Below, in pieces: positions 41,301 through 49,938 of a stretch of DNA of 64,000 bases. Numbering within the stretch: the first letter of the stretch is position 1; every line of letters starts with the position of its first letter. The translations under genes were made by a program, and so were the position numbers. Origin of the DNA: Psychrobacter sp. I-STPA10 (lineage in GTDB: Bacteria; Pseudomonadota; Gammaproteobacteria; Pseudomonadales; Moraxellaceae); the NCBI RefSeq assembly GCF_021012795.1, contig NZ_VFYU01000017.1:1-64000 (forward strand), read 5' to 3'. A model generated the notes under the pieces. The model worked only from the letters and a program-made list of their open reading frames with translations. It was not told the origin of the DNA and ran no database searches.

Positions 41301-41741
41301 TTATTTATTGTAGCCATGAACACGAGGTATGGTACGTAAAAAATCTTTGACAGGTTTTGATAACTCAGTCAGTGGATTGCCTGTTAAATCAAGTTGCCTT
41401 AACTCTTTTAGATGACAAATACTTTCAGGTAATGTGCTGAGCTGATTATAACGAATATTAAGCTCTGTTAATTTAGTGAGTTGCCCAATACTTTCAGACA
41501 GTTGGGTTAGTTGATTATTCCCAATACTAAGCCTTTCTAAATTAGTCAGTTGTCCAATTTCATTAGGTAAATAGGTAATTTTGGGCAGGTGAGCTTTGTT
41601 CTCATCATAGCGATTAAGATTTAATTCTGTTATCGCCAGCAGTTTTTCTTTATCTCTTGGTACTTCATTCTCTGGAATCTCAAACTCATCTGCCCACGCA
41701 AAGATTTTTTGTGTCCAGTTATCATGATGAGCCAAAGTCAT
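41301..41741 (-). CDS. Small leucine-rich-repeat protein
   Basis: A 146-aa cytoplasmic protein with no signal peptide. Residues about 57-135 form four LRR units of about 23 residues (LPNEIGQLTNLERLSIGNNQ, LSESIGQLTKLTELNIRYNQ, LPESICHLKELRQLDLTGNP), the pattern of bacterial 'internalin-like' or effector LRRs. The N-terminal 50 residues (HHDNWTQKIFAWADEFEI) are a family cap of unknown role. AGGA before the ATG supports the start. Partner and function unknown. Confidence 0.8.
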   Translation of the reverse strand: MTLAHHDNWTQKIFAWADEFEIPENEVPRDKEKLLAITELNLNRYDENKAHLPKITYLPNEIGQLTNLERLSIGNNQLTQLSESIGQLTKLTELNIRYNQLSTLPESICHLKELRQLDLTGNPLTELSKPVKDFLRTIPRVHGYNK

Positions 41742-42200
41742 ACTTATCTTTCCTATTTGATGTCATATTTATCGTTGAGTCATTTTGTCGATAAAAAATG
41801 TATTTTGAATTATATTCAATAATAATTAATTTTTAACTGCTTTGTTAGGGTTTAAGGATAAATTCTTGTGTTAGTCTTATTTATATTATTGTAAGTGAAT
41901 GGTAATATATGTGTCATAATTGGCATTTAGTGATATGGAATGAATCATGATTGCCATGTAGGATTCATGTGAGGAGTGTGTGGAAGGAAGTCAGCAATAG
42001 CAGACATGGTTTTTAGTGGCTTTTTTAAGTCATTTAGTCGCAAATAGATAGTAAAAATAATTAAATAATGAAAGTTTTTTATTAGTATTATCATGTTACA
42101 TATTCACCATCATCGCTTTACTATGGATGGTAGGGTGAGTAATTCTTTTATATTTATATTTTATTCTTAATAATACCATTCTTAATATTGTGAGTTTTTT
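41742..42200. other. Divergent intergenic region before the Hpt kinase
   Basis: 459 bp, AT-rich, no coding frame. An inverted repeat ATGAATC / GATTCAT (41940-41968) lies in it, a possible operator. GAGGAG at about 41971 has no start codon behind it. Confidence 0.4.
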
Positions 42201-44711
42201 ATGTTGTCATTTTTTAGCAAGCTATTTCGATTTAGAGTGTTGTTTTTATCTTTATTGGCTTTTGTACTATTAATCTCAGGTATTTTACTGAGTAACTATA
42301 TTGTTAATTATCACGTAGAGCGTAACTCAGGCATCATTTATGCTGCTGGTGAGATGAGTGACCAATTTTATAACTTAGCTTTGGATATTCAACAACTGAG
42401 TTTGGCACAACCCAATGAGCGACCACAGATTATTGAGCAGACACAAAAGGCGCAGGCAGAAATTAATACTTTAATTGAGCGACTGGATAAGGGTGGGACT
42501 TATGAATATAATTATGGAGATGAAGGTTATATTGATGTTTCTGCCCTTGATTCGGAGACTAGTCGGAAAGCATTAAGCGAACTACGTCAAGTTTGGCAAA
42601 TATATCAAAATAATATTGATTCTACGATTGATGGAAACAACTATAATAGTAATCAAGCATTAGCAAATTATGCTTATGAAAATAAAGATAATATTTATGA
42701 TACCATTGATAAGATCTATGCAGATAGGTTTGAAAATAACCAATATTGGACAGAAATTGCTAAATATATTTTGTTTATTGATATGATTTTTGCGGCGTTA
42801 TACTTTTTATGGTTTATTTTTTATTTTGTTCGTAGACTATTAATTTCTGAAGAAAATTTACAAACATCAAATCAACAAATTCAAGATATTCTAATAACCA
42901 TCAAGGAAGGGTTATTTTTAGTAGATAAAGATTTGGTTATTGCTGACCAGTATTCAACTGAATTAAAAAGAATGTTACAAAAAGAAAATATTGCTGGTAA
43001 AAAATTTACTCAGCTATTAGAAGATAGTATTAGTGCAGAAGATTTAGAGAATACCAAAACCTTTATTGATCAACTTTATAGTCCTTGGGTAGTAGAAGAA
43101 TTAATTACGGATTTAAACCCTTTAAAGCGCATAAAAGTGGCAAGTAATGATGATAATGGGATGCCAGTTATACGCTATTTAGATTTTGATTTTTATCGAG
43201 TGGTAAAAGAGGAAGAAATCGATAGGGTATTGGTCAGAGTCAGTGATGTTTCTGAAGCGGTAGAGCTAGAAAGACGCTTGATTGACGAGCAACAACAAAG
43301 TAGCCGTCAGATTGAAATGCTAAGCAATATATTGTCATTAAATAAAGAAATGCTCCAGACCTTTTTGGACAATACATTTATTCGTTTGGAAATTGTGAAT
43401 AATATTTTAAAAACACCCGGTGCAAAAACATACGAAATGCAGCAAAAGGCACAAGAAATATTTCGACAAATGCATAGTATAAAAGGTGAGGCATCTTTTT
43501 TACGATTATTACCTTTTGTTGATTTGGCACATGAAACTGAAGAACATGTTAAAGTCTTGATAAATAAACCAGATTTGGTGGGTAATGACTTTTTGGCAAT
43601 GGCGGTGAGTTTTGATTCTTTATATGAGTTGACTAAATTTGTATCACAACTGGCAACACAACTGAATTTATATGATGGTAAGAAATCAACATTAGAAAAT
43701 ACGAGCATTCATCATTTAGATGAAAATCCAACAGAAGAGGAAATTATACATATAATAGATTCTAATAGTAATGATGAAGTAAACGATGATGAAGTAAATA
43801 ATGATGAAGTAAATAATGATGAAGTAAATAATGATGAAGTAAATAATGATGAAATAGATGGGATAAATGAAAAAACTGATCAAAGTATAGAAGCTAGTTC
43901 CAAGAATTTTGAATCTACGAATGCGATTATTGAAAATAATCAGAGTGAAGTTGAAGTAGAGGCACTAAATACTTCTAAACCTGAAATAATACAGTCAGAG
44001 CCACTTCAAGATGAACATGCAGCAAATGTAAGCCTTGAAAATATAGAAATAACTCAGCTAGAAAATTTAGAGTCAGAAAGTGAAATGTGTGATGTTGTTT
44101 CTGATAGTAAAACAAATGAAACAGCGATGTTTGTTAGCAAAGTAACATCTGACTCAGTAGTGGCATTACAGCTTGCTCAGTTCGTGCAAGACATTGCCAA
44201 GCGTTATAATAAACAAGTTCAGTTACAGTGTCAGTATTGGGAGGATAGTAAACTTTCTGCAACTTTACAAATGGGAATTAAAGATATTTGTATTCAGATG
44301 CTACGTAATAGTGTGGTTCATGGTATTGAACCTGCTGCTATTAGAAAAGAAATGGGTAAACCAGCCATTGGTAGTATACAAATTAATCTGATGCATGATG
44401 AGATTGAAAATTGTGTTTTATTTAGTTGTTATGATGATGGGCAGGGTTTGCAAACAGATAAAATCATTGCTTCATCTGTTGAGTCAGGTGTCATTAGTAG
44501 TGAGCGTGCCCATACGTTAACTCAAGATGAGGTAACACAGCTTATCTTTGGAATCGGTGTCTCAACTGCTGAAAATATTACTGAGGATGCAGGTAGGGGC
44601 ATGGGAATGGATATTATCCAATCGCAAGTGGCAGCACTGGGTGGTACTTTAAATTGTGAGAGTCGCACAGGTGAAAGTACCAAATTTAATATTGTTATTC
44701 CCCTTGTTTAA
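42201..44711 (+). CDS. Membrane Hpt-domain kinase with CheA-type ATPase domain
   Basis: An 836-aa signalling protein. Two membrane spans (about 12-32 and 188-212) enclose a periplasmic helical sensor of about 155 residues. A PAS-like segment follows (about 225-355, ILITIKEGLFLVDKDLVI), then an Hpt domain with His425 in FRQMHSIKGEASFLRL. An acidic linker of about 150 residues contains a DEVNN repeat. The C-terminus is a CheA-type ATPase (MLRNSVVHGIEPAAIRKEMG, CYDDGQGL, GIGVSTAENI, GRGMGMDII). There is no HisKA dimerisation domain and no CheW-like domain, so it is a CheA relative that senses through its own membrane domain. The CheY-like gene follows after 39 bp and is the likely phosphate acceptor. 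Confidence 0.8.
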   Translation: MLSFFSKLFRFRVLFLSLLAFVLLISGILLSNYIVNYHVERNSGIIYAAGEMSDQFYNLALDIQQLSLAQPNERPQIIEQTQKAQAEINTLIERLDKGGTYEYNYGDEGYIDVSALDSETSRKALSELRQVWQIYQNNIDSTIDGNNYNSNQALANYAYENKDNIYDTIDKIYADRFENNQYWTEIAKYILFIDMIFAALYFLWFIFYFVRRLLISEENLQTSNQQIQDILITIKEGLFLVDKDLVIADQYSTELKRMLQKENIAGKKFTQLLEDSISAEDLENTKTFIDQLYSPWVVEELITDLNPLKRIKVASNDDNGMPVIRYLDFDFYRVVKEEEIDRVLVRVSDVSEAVELERRLIDEQQQSSRQIEMLSNILSLNKEMLQTFLDNTFIRLEIVNNILKTPGAKTYEMQQKAQEIFRQMHSIKGEASFLRLLPFVDLAHETEEHVKVLINKPDLVGNDFLAMAVSFDSLYELTKFVSQLATQLNLYDGKKSTLENTSIHHLDENPTEEEIIHIIDSNSNDEVNDDEVNNDEVNNDEVNNDEVNNDEIDGINEKTDQSIEASSKNFESTNAIIENNQSEVEVEALNTSKPEIIQSEPLQDEHAANVSLENIEITQLENLESESEMCDVVSDSKTNETAMFVSKVTSDSVVALQLAQFVQDIAKRYNKQVQLQCQYWEDSKLSATLQMGIKDICIQMLRNSVVHGIEPAAIRKEMGKPAIGSIQINLMHDEIENCVLFSCYDDGQGLQTDKIIASSVESGVISSERAHTLTQDEVTQLIFGIGVSTAENITEDAGRGMGMDIIQSQVAALGGTLNCESRTGESTKFNIVIPLV
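43770..43859 (+). repeat. 15-bp in-frame tandem repeat, six units
   Basis: Six consecutive units of AATGATGAAGTAAAT (the first, second and sixth diverged) encode the acidic DEVNN repeat at residues 524-553 of the Hpt kinase. The unit is a multiple of three, so copy-number changes lengthen the linker without breaking the frame. Confidence 0.9.
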
Positions 44712-44750
44712 GTTAGTGTCTTATACAAACCAAATAAATTAGGAAAAGAT

Positions 44751-45125
44751 ATGCATAAATTGATGATTGTCGACGATTCTAACATCATGCGAAATCGTAT
44801 TGAACGAAGCTTTAAAGAAGATAATATCGAAATTGTTGCCACTGCTGGCGATGGCGTAGAAGCATTAAAAGAATTTGATCTGCATCAACCTGACTTAATT
44901 ACCATGGATTTGACCATGCCGCATATGGATGGTCTTGAATGTATTCAAAAAATTATTGCTAAAGAGACAGGGGTTAGTATTTTGGTTGTCTCCGCATTGA
45001 GCGATAAGGCAACAGCTTTAAAAGCCCTTAAATATGGCGCACGTGGATTTTTGTGTAAGCCCTTTGGTGAAGAGGAATTAGTTAATGCTTTGAATAAATT
45101 GATTAAATATCAGTTAAAACGCTAA
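44751..45125 (+). CDS. CheY-like single-domain response regulator
   Basis: A 124-aa receiver without an output domain. Phosphorylation site Asp53 (ITMDLTMPHMDG), acidic pair Asp8-Asp9 (IVDDSN), switch Ser81 (VVSALSD) and Lys103 (LCKPFG) are all present. Encoded right after the Hpt kinase, so it is probably phosphorylated from His425 of that protein and acts by protein contact. The target (pilus, motility or other) is not visible in the window. Confidence 0.9.
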   Translation: MHKLMIVDDSNIMRNRIERSFKEDNIEIVATAGDGVEALKEFDLHQPDLITMDLTMPHMDGLECIQKIIAKETGVSILVVSALSDKATALKALKYGARGFLCKPFGEEELVNALNKLIKYQLKR

Positions 45126-45515
45126 AGGTTTGAATCCTACTCTCAACTTGATTGACTCAATTAAAATATAACCCATCCCCAATCCTTTCTTTAAAATAGG
45201 GGCAGGACGGCAGGACTTAAAAGCCAGCTCCTTCCCCTAATAATGACAGTTTTATGAAGACTTATTGAGCAACTTTATAACATAAAGCTTATGCAAAAGT
45301 ATGATATTCGCTTTATAAAGCGGCGAGCAATTTTTACGAAGCCTCTGGAATTACGTACAGCCAGCTCAGAGTATTAAAGGTAATGATTACCAATCGCTAA
45401 TAATCTAGAAAAATGCGTAAGTTCTATACCAAAAGGATATTGCATTGGTTATGTAAAGGGTATATAAATAAGGTGGTAAAAAATGTAACTTATTAATATT
45501 AATGGAATTTTTACT
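45126..45515. other. Intergenic region with a GC-rich hairpin and a dispersed repeat
   Basis: 390 bp, non-coding. GGGGCAGGA / TCCTTCCCC (45199-45237) forms a hairpin in a purine/pyrimidine-rich stretch similar in character to 4828-4895. The second copy of the 54-bp dispersed repeat lies at 45287-45340. Confidence 0.5.
45287..45340 (+). repeat. Dispersed intergenic repeat, copy 2
   Basis: Aligns without gaps to the reverse complement of 16051-16104; the block GCGGCGAGCAATTTTTAC is identical. Confidence 0.65.
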
Positions 45516-45734
45516 ATGAAATTTTTAACTATTACCCTATCATCAGCCATGCTTATGTTGTTAGCGGGCTGTGCCACCACCAGTAACCCTTGCCAATCAG
45601 ACAATCCTGTGTATCAACAAAAATATCGTGCTGCCATCGCCAATGGTCAAAGTGAACAAGCTGCACATAAAATCGCCAATGATGCGTGTGTGAATCAGCA
45701 GATGGGTGAGATGTCAAAAGAAGTTGGTTTATAA
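45516..45734 (+). CDS. Small lipoprotein, function unknown
   Basis: A 72-aa product with a clear lipoprotein signal (MLMLLAGCATTSN, cysteine at residue 19). The mature part is about 54 residues with two more cysteines (NPCQSDNP and NDACVNQ) that may pair. It stands alone, followed by a terminator. I do not recognise the family. Confidence 0.7.
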   Translation: MKFLTITLSSAMLMLLAGCATTSNPCQSDNPVYQQKYRAAIANGQSEQAAHKIANDACVNQQMGEMSKEVGL

Positions 45735-45829
45735 ATTGATGATAACTGCTGGTGATAAAAGTTAAAAACAAGTAGGTAAGGGCAGACTACTTTTAGTTTC
45801 CATAACAGCACATATTATCACTTGTAACT

Positions 45830-45865
45830 AAAACGCTTCTGGCATAATGTTAGAGGCGTTTTTTG
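45830..45865 (+). terminator. Terminator after the small lipoprotein gene
   Basis: AAAACGCTTCT (45830-45840) pairs with AGAGGCGTTTT (45852-45862, one G:T pair) and is followed by TTG. A good intrinsic terminator about 95 bp past the stop codon. Confidence 0.85.
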
Positions 45866-45965
45866 TATTTAATATTTAATAATCACTAGCAATCATTCAG
45901 ACTTACTAACACAGTTACTGTCAATACAAACATAAAATGAGAAATAGTGGAAGAAGGAAAATAGC

Positions 45966-46358
45966 ATGTCCACACGTACCCAAAATCGCTCAAAAACAGT
46001 GGCAAAAGTTGCTTTGATTAGTCTAATTGGAACAGGGGTAGCACTGCTTGCCAATGCTAAAAATATTTCAGCCAAATTAGCAGATGAGCATAATGTAAAG
46101 ACATTACAGCCACAGACAATCAAAGGTGCAGTGAATAAAACAGTAGAAGTTTTTAGCTTAATGACACCGCAAGGTCAGCAGTATCATGTCTATGACCCAG
46201 AATCAATTATTGATGAGCTGGCAAAGCAACGTGGTATTTATAGTCATTATTATCAGATGGATAGGGTTTGTATCAAGGGGTTAATTAGTAAAGTGGGCAG
46301 TTATGGGCATTTAGGACAGTTTGAGCGGCAATTAACGGTGACTGGACGCTGTGATTAA
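45966..46358 (+). CDS. Hypothetical exported or membrane-anchored protein
   Basis: A 130-aa product. A basic N-terminus and a hydrophobic stretch (VALISLIGTGVALLANA, about residues 15-31) look like a signal peptide or anchor. The mature part is soluble, with two cysteines (RVCIKGL and the terminal GRCD). AAGAAGGA 10 bases before the ATG makes it a convincing gene. Family not recognised. Confidence 0.65.
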   Translation: MSTRTQNRSKTVAKVALISLIGTGVALLANAKNISAKLADEHNVKTLQPQTIKGAVNKTVEVFSLMTPQGQQYHVYDPESIIDELAKQRGIYSHYYQMDRVCIKGLISKVGSYGHLGQFERQLTVTGRCD

Positions 46359-46504
46359 CTTAACTGGTGATTGACGGAACTGTTAGACTGTGTCTTAATA
46401 AAAGTCTATCCATTTATCAGTAAGATATGGATTATATCGCAATGGAATGAATGTGACCGCTAATCAATTTTAATGATAACTTTCGCATAAACAAGGAGAG
46501 AACT

Positions 46505-47080
46505 ATGTCCACGATTACGACCGATAAAACCTACCGCATCATGCGTGATAACTGTCAGGCAATGCTGATTGATGTACAAGAAAAACTCACTCCGCATATC
46601 TATCGCCATCAAGAAATCATCCAAAAGACAGTTACCTTACTCCAAGGGCTACAAGCATTAGATATACCAATCATGCACAATGAACAATATAAAAAGGGAC
46701 TGGGTGAGACTGTCCCTGAGATTATGGCGGTATTAGGTAATACTAAAGGGCAGCAATTTGAAAAGGTCAGCTTTAGTGTTTGCGATGATGACGAAGCATG
46801 GAACTATCTGGCACAGCAAAATCGCAATGCCGTGTTGTTATTTGGGGTAGAGACGCATGTTTGTGTGATGCAAACAGCTTTAGATTTGCTTGATAATGGC
46901 ATGCAACCCATTATTATCGCTGATGCTACAGGTTCACGTAATGCGTATGACCGCAGGCAAGCCATACGTCGTATGCGCCGAGCAGGTGCGGTGATTACCA
47001 CTACTGAGGCGATATTGTTTGAGTTGTGTCGTAGCTCAAAAGACCCTGCATTTAAGACCATCAGTAATTTGGTGAAATAG
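46505..47080 (+). CDS. Isochorismatase-family cysteine hydrolase
   Basis: A 191-aa hydrolase of the YcaC-like branch. The catalytic triad is visible: Asp23 (LIDVQEKL), Lys87 (FEKVSFSV) and Cys120 (GVETHVCVMQTA). Substrate unknown; it lacks the carrier domain of true siderophore isochorismatases. Ribosome binding site AAGGAGAG. Its stop codon is directly followed by the ATG of the HD-domain gene, which indicates translational coupling. Confidence 0.85.
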   Translation: MSTITTDKTYRIMRDNCQAMLIDVQEKLTPHIYRHQEIIQKTVTLLQGLQALDIPIMHNEQYKKGLGETVPEIMAVLGNTKGQQFEKVSFSVCDDDEAWNYLAQQNRNAVLLFGVETHVCVMQTALDLLDNGMQPIIIADATGSRNAYDRRQAIRRMRRAGAVITTTEAILFELCRSSKDPAFKTISNLVK

Positions 47081-47758
47081 ATGCCATCAATTTCAATGAA
47101 TAGTGATGTTGATAATACTGTAGCAAGCTTTAGTGAAACTGCTGTAGAAGGCACCACAGAAAATGTGGTAGAAAGTATGGATACCATGCAAGACATCACC
47201 CAGTTTCTACTACAGCTTGATGCGCTTAAACACATTGAGCGGCGCAGTTATATCACGGGTGGCAGTCGGCTTGAGAACTCTGCTGAGCATTCATGGCATT
47301 TAGCAATGGCAGCTTGGGCGATTGCTACCTATTTTGAGTTACCACTTAATCATGAACGCTTATTGAAGATGGCATTGGTACATGATTTGGGTGAAATAGA
47401 TGCAGGTGATACCTTTTTGTATGCACCTCAGCGTTCTGAGGCTCATCTTGCTGAGCGTCAAGGTATGCAGCGTTTACAAAATCACGCGGGGCATGGTATC
47501 AGCGATTTAGTAGCGATATGGGAAGCGCAAGAAACAGGAGCAAGCAGTGAAGCGAAGCTGATTAAAGTGGTTGATAGGCTGTTGCCATTTTTGCTTAATA
47601 TCAACACAAAAGGCAGAACGTGGCAAGATTTGGGCGTTAGCCGCTCGCAAGTAGCGGCAGCACATGCGTTTATTGCCAACGAGTTTCCAATTATTCATCA
47701 TTGGATATATGTGCAGATTGAACACGCTACTAAAATGGGTTGGCTGATTGATGAGTAA
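47081..47758 (+). CDS. HD-domain phosphohydrolase (YfbR/HDDC2-like)
   Basis: A 225-aa metal-dependent phosphohydrolase. The HD motif is spread over ENSAEHSWHLAMAA and MALVHDLGEIDAGDTF, the pattern of 5'-deoxynucleotidases related to YfbR and HDDC2. A conserved second-shell region KVVDRLLPFLLNI follows. About 40 polar residues precede the domain. The start abuts the stop of the upstream hydrolase gene; an internal ATG (MDTMQDITQF) is a possible alternative start. Confidence 0.8.
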   Translation: MPSISMNSDVDNTVASFSETAVEGTTENVVESMDTMQDITQFLLQLDALKHIERRSYITGGSRLENSAEHSWHLAMAAWAIATYFELPLNHERLLKMALVHDLGEIDAGDTFLYAPQRSEAHLAERQGMQRLQNHAGHGISDLVAIWEAQETGASSEAKLIKVVDRLLPFLLNINTKGRTWQDLGVSRSQVAAAHAFIANEFPIIHHWIYVQIEHATKMGWLIDE

Positions 47759-47775
47759 ATGAGCAAGGCATACTT

Positions 47776-48399
47776 ATGATAACCACTATTTTAATAGGCT
47801 TAAAACGCTTAAAAAATAGGTTTATTGCTATCGGACTGATGGTGTTTTTGAGTAGTGTTATTGCTACAGTAGCTCAAGCAGGTGTGGTCAGTTCTGGTAA
47901 TAAACTGGCACATGATGCCAAAAAACAAATCGGGGTGACGGTGGGCTATGACCCTGCTTATCGTCAGCTAGATTTTCCACGAGGTGACGTGCCTCAGCAT
48001 ATAGGGGTTTGTACCGATGTGGTTATTCGTGCTTATCGCCTACAAAACATTGATTTGCAACAATTGGTCAATCACGACATGAAAAATAACTGGTCTGCTT
48101 ATCCCAAAATTTGGGGGCTAAGTGGTACAGATAGCAATATTGACCATCGGCGTGTGCCCAATCTTGAGGTATTTTTTGCCCATCGTGGGCAGAGTTTATC
48201 ATTAACAGATAAAAGTAGCTTTAAAGTAGGCGATATTGTGACTTGGCGACTGCCCAATGGTAACTTACCTCACATTGGCATCGTTTCTGATAAAAAAACC
48301 ATGAATGGTACACCGCTGATTATTCATAATATTGGGCGTGGGACCCAGGAAAATGATATTTTATTTGCCTATCCTATCTCAGGGCATTTTCGGTATTAA
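47776..48399 (+). CDS. DUF1287 family secreted protein (YijF-like)
   Basis: A 207-aa exported protein. The signal peptide ends near VAQA (residue 35). The domain shows GVTVGYDPAYRQLDFPRGDV, GVCTDVVIRAYR and VGDIVTWRLPNGNLPHIGIV, the layout of DUF1287. The Cys in GVCTD and His in LPHIGIV fit a papain/NlpC-like peptidase fold, an inference. Third gene of a likely operon with the two hydrolases upstream (17-bp gap). Confidence 0.8.
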   Translation: MITTILIGLKRLKNRFIAIGLMVFLSSVIATVAQAGVVSSGNKLAHDAKKQIGVTVGYDPAYRQLDFPRGDVPQHIGVCTDVVIRAYRLQNIDLQQLVNHDMKNNWSAYPKIWGLSGTDSNIDHRRVPNLEVFFAHRGQSLSLTDKSSFKVGDIVTWRLPNGNLPHIGIVSDKKTMNGTPLIIHNIGRGTQENDILFAYPISGHFRY

Positions 48400-48537
48400 A
48401 ACTCAGCTATTGAAGCCATGCCAATAAAACTATACTATTAAAATCATATCATCAACATCATGGTTAAAATAATCTTATCTTAAATTCAAGCACTCAATAC
48501 TCACTGCCGACTTAGTAGTTGTTGCCAGTTCAATCTT

Positions 48538-48879
48538 ATGAAAAAATCAACGCTTATTATATTAACCAGCATTTGTGTCATTGAAGTCCTGCTTTTGCTG
48601 CTATTAACACTTGCTTTGCCGCTTGGGGTATTGCCATACTTTTCTGATTTATACCGTTCTTTTGGCGCAAAGCCACATCAGAGTTATTTTATTTTACAAC
48701 GATTTGCTCATCTGCTGTGGTTATTGCCAATACTGGATATTGGGCTATTGCTGCTATCAGTACTGGCTAAAAAAAAGACATGGTTTTTTTTATTAATGGG
48801 ATTTGTGTTATTGCAAGCTGTGATGATATTAATCCCATTATATAGTGGGGTGTTTATCATACCAACAATAACGAATTAA
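48538..48879 (+). CDS. Small inner-membrane protein, function unknown
   Basis: A 113-aa protein with three predicted membrane spans (about 5-32, 57-78 and 83-108). No known motif and no good ribosome binding site. Converges with psd. Kept as a gene because of its consistent membrane-protein composition and the lack of an alternative frame. Confidence 0.5.
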   Translation: MKKSTLIILTSICVIEVLLLLLLTLALPLGVLPYFSDLYRSFGAKPHQSYFILQRFAHLLWLLPILDIGLLLLSVLAKKKTWFFLLMGFVLLQAVMILIPLYSGVFIIPTITN

Positions 48880-48902
48880 GCTTTCTATTCTTGTACTGAG
48901 AT

Positions 48903-49817
48903 TCAAATATTCGCACCTGCCATTTTTTGTGAAGAGACACTGGCAGTCCCCATCAGCTCACCCATTTTAATCACAGATTCATGCTGTAAACCGACTTGCC
49001 ACTGTGTATTGGCAGCCTCAGGCAAAATCACAATGGCGGTTGAGCCTAAATAAAACCTTCCTAATTCATCGCCTTTTTTTAGTGGTATATGATGCGTTTG
49101 TTCTTGTATGGTAGTTGTACTACGTTTCATTTTGCCTGTAGCAACCGTTTCGATGCCAGCAACAATCATTGCACCAACTAAGACCACAGCGGCAGTGCCA
49201 AATTCGGTATCAAATAAGCATACCATGCGCTCATTGCGCGCAAATAAATCAAGCACATTATCGGCAGTGGTGTTATTAACCGAAAATAATGTACCGGGAA
49301 GATAGCGGGTTTTGATGAGTGTGCCATCAAAGGGCATATGCACTCGGTGGTAGTTGCTTGGTGCTAGATAGACGGTGGCAAACGTGCCATTTTGAAAATA
49401 TCTGCCTTCTTCGATTGAGGCAAGTAGATGTCCAATGTCATACTCACGCCCTTTGGCTTGCAATATCTGTTCACGATTGATACGACCGATTTGTGACACC
49501 ATACCATCAGCAGGCGAGACGATACCATTTGGTGTTTGGTCAATCGGACGCGCATTGTCTGCTAACTCACGCGTAAAAAAGTCATTAAAGCTGTCATAAT
49601 CATCTAAATCTGGACGAGCATAGTCATTCATCTTGATGCCATATACTTTGGCAAAGGTATGCACAAACGCTTTTGTTACCAGTGGGTTTTTGCTGGCAGC
49701 CACCTTACCCACTACTTTACTAAGTAGTTGCTGTGGTACGATATACTGTGAGGTGGTAAATAGTTGTGCTTTTTTATTCCCACGTTTCTTGGTGGGTTTG
49801 TTATCAATGTTATTCAT
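48903..49817 (-). CDS. psd: Phosphatidylserine decarboxylase proenzyme
   Basis: Makes phosphatidylethanolamine in the inner membrane. The self-cleavage motif is LGST in GRFYLGSTAIVI, where Ser259 would become the pyruvoyl group. DYDSFNDFFTRELADNARP and SPADGMVSQIG are typical of the N-terminal part, and YHRVHMPFDG holds the conserved histidine. 304 aa is of normal size. The composite transposon begins 78 bp upstream of its start, so the psd promoter may be affected. Confidence 0.96.
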   Translation of the reverse strand: MNNIDNKPTKKRGNKKAQLFTTSQYIVPQQLLSKVVGKVAASKNPLVTKAFVHTFAKVYGIKMNDYARPDLDDYDSFNDFFTRELADNARPIDQTPNGIVSPADGMVSQIGRINREQILQAKGREYDIGHLLASIEEGRYFQNGTFATVYLAPSNYHRVHMPFDGTLIKTRYLPGTLFSVNNTTADNVLDLFARNERMVCLFDTEFGTAAVVLVGAMIVAGIETVATGKMKRSTTTIQEQTHHIPLKKGDELGRFYLGSTAIVILPEAANTQWQVGLQHESVIKMGELMGTASVSSQKMAGANI

Positions 49818-49938
49818 AATGGTTAATATCTTGATGATGTGGATGCGTCATTATTAATATGAAGTTAATAAATAGAGAGATAAAATAATATATTGACCTG
49901 AATTCGGGATAAGGGAATTACTAACCAACTGAAAATAA

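Noticed and set aside
43770..43859. Short regular repeats as a CRISPR array
   Set aside because: The units are contiguous 15-mers in a coding frame with no spacers; they encode an acidic linker.
45126..45145. GGTTTGAATCC-like string resembling a tRNA T-arm
   Set aside because: No acceptor, D or anticodon stems fit around it.
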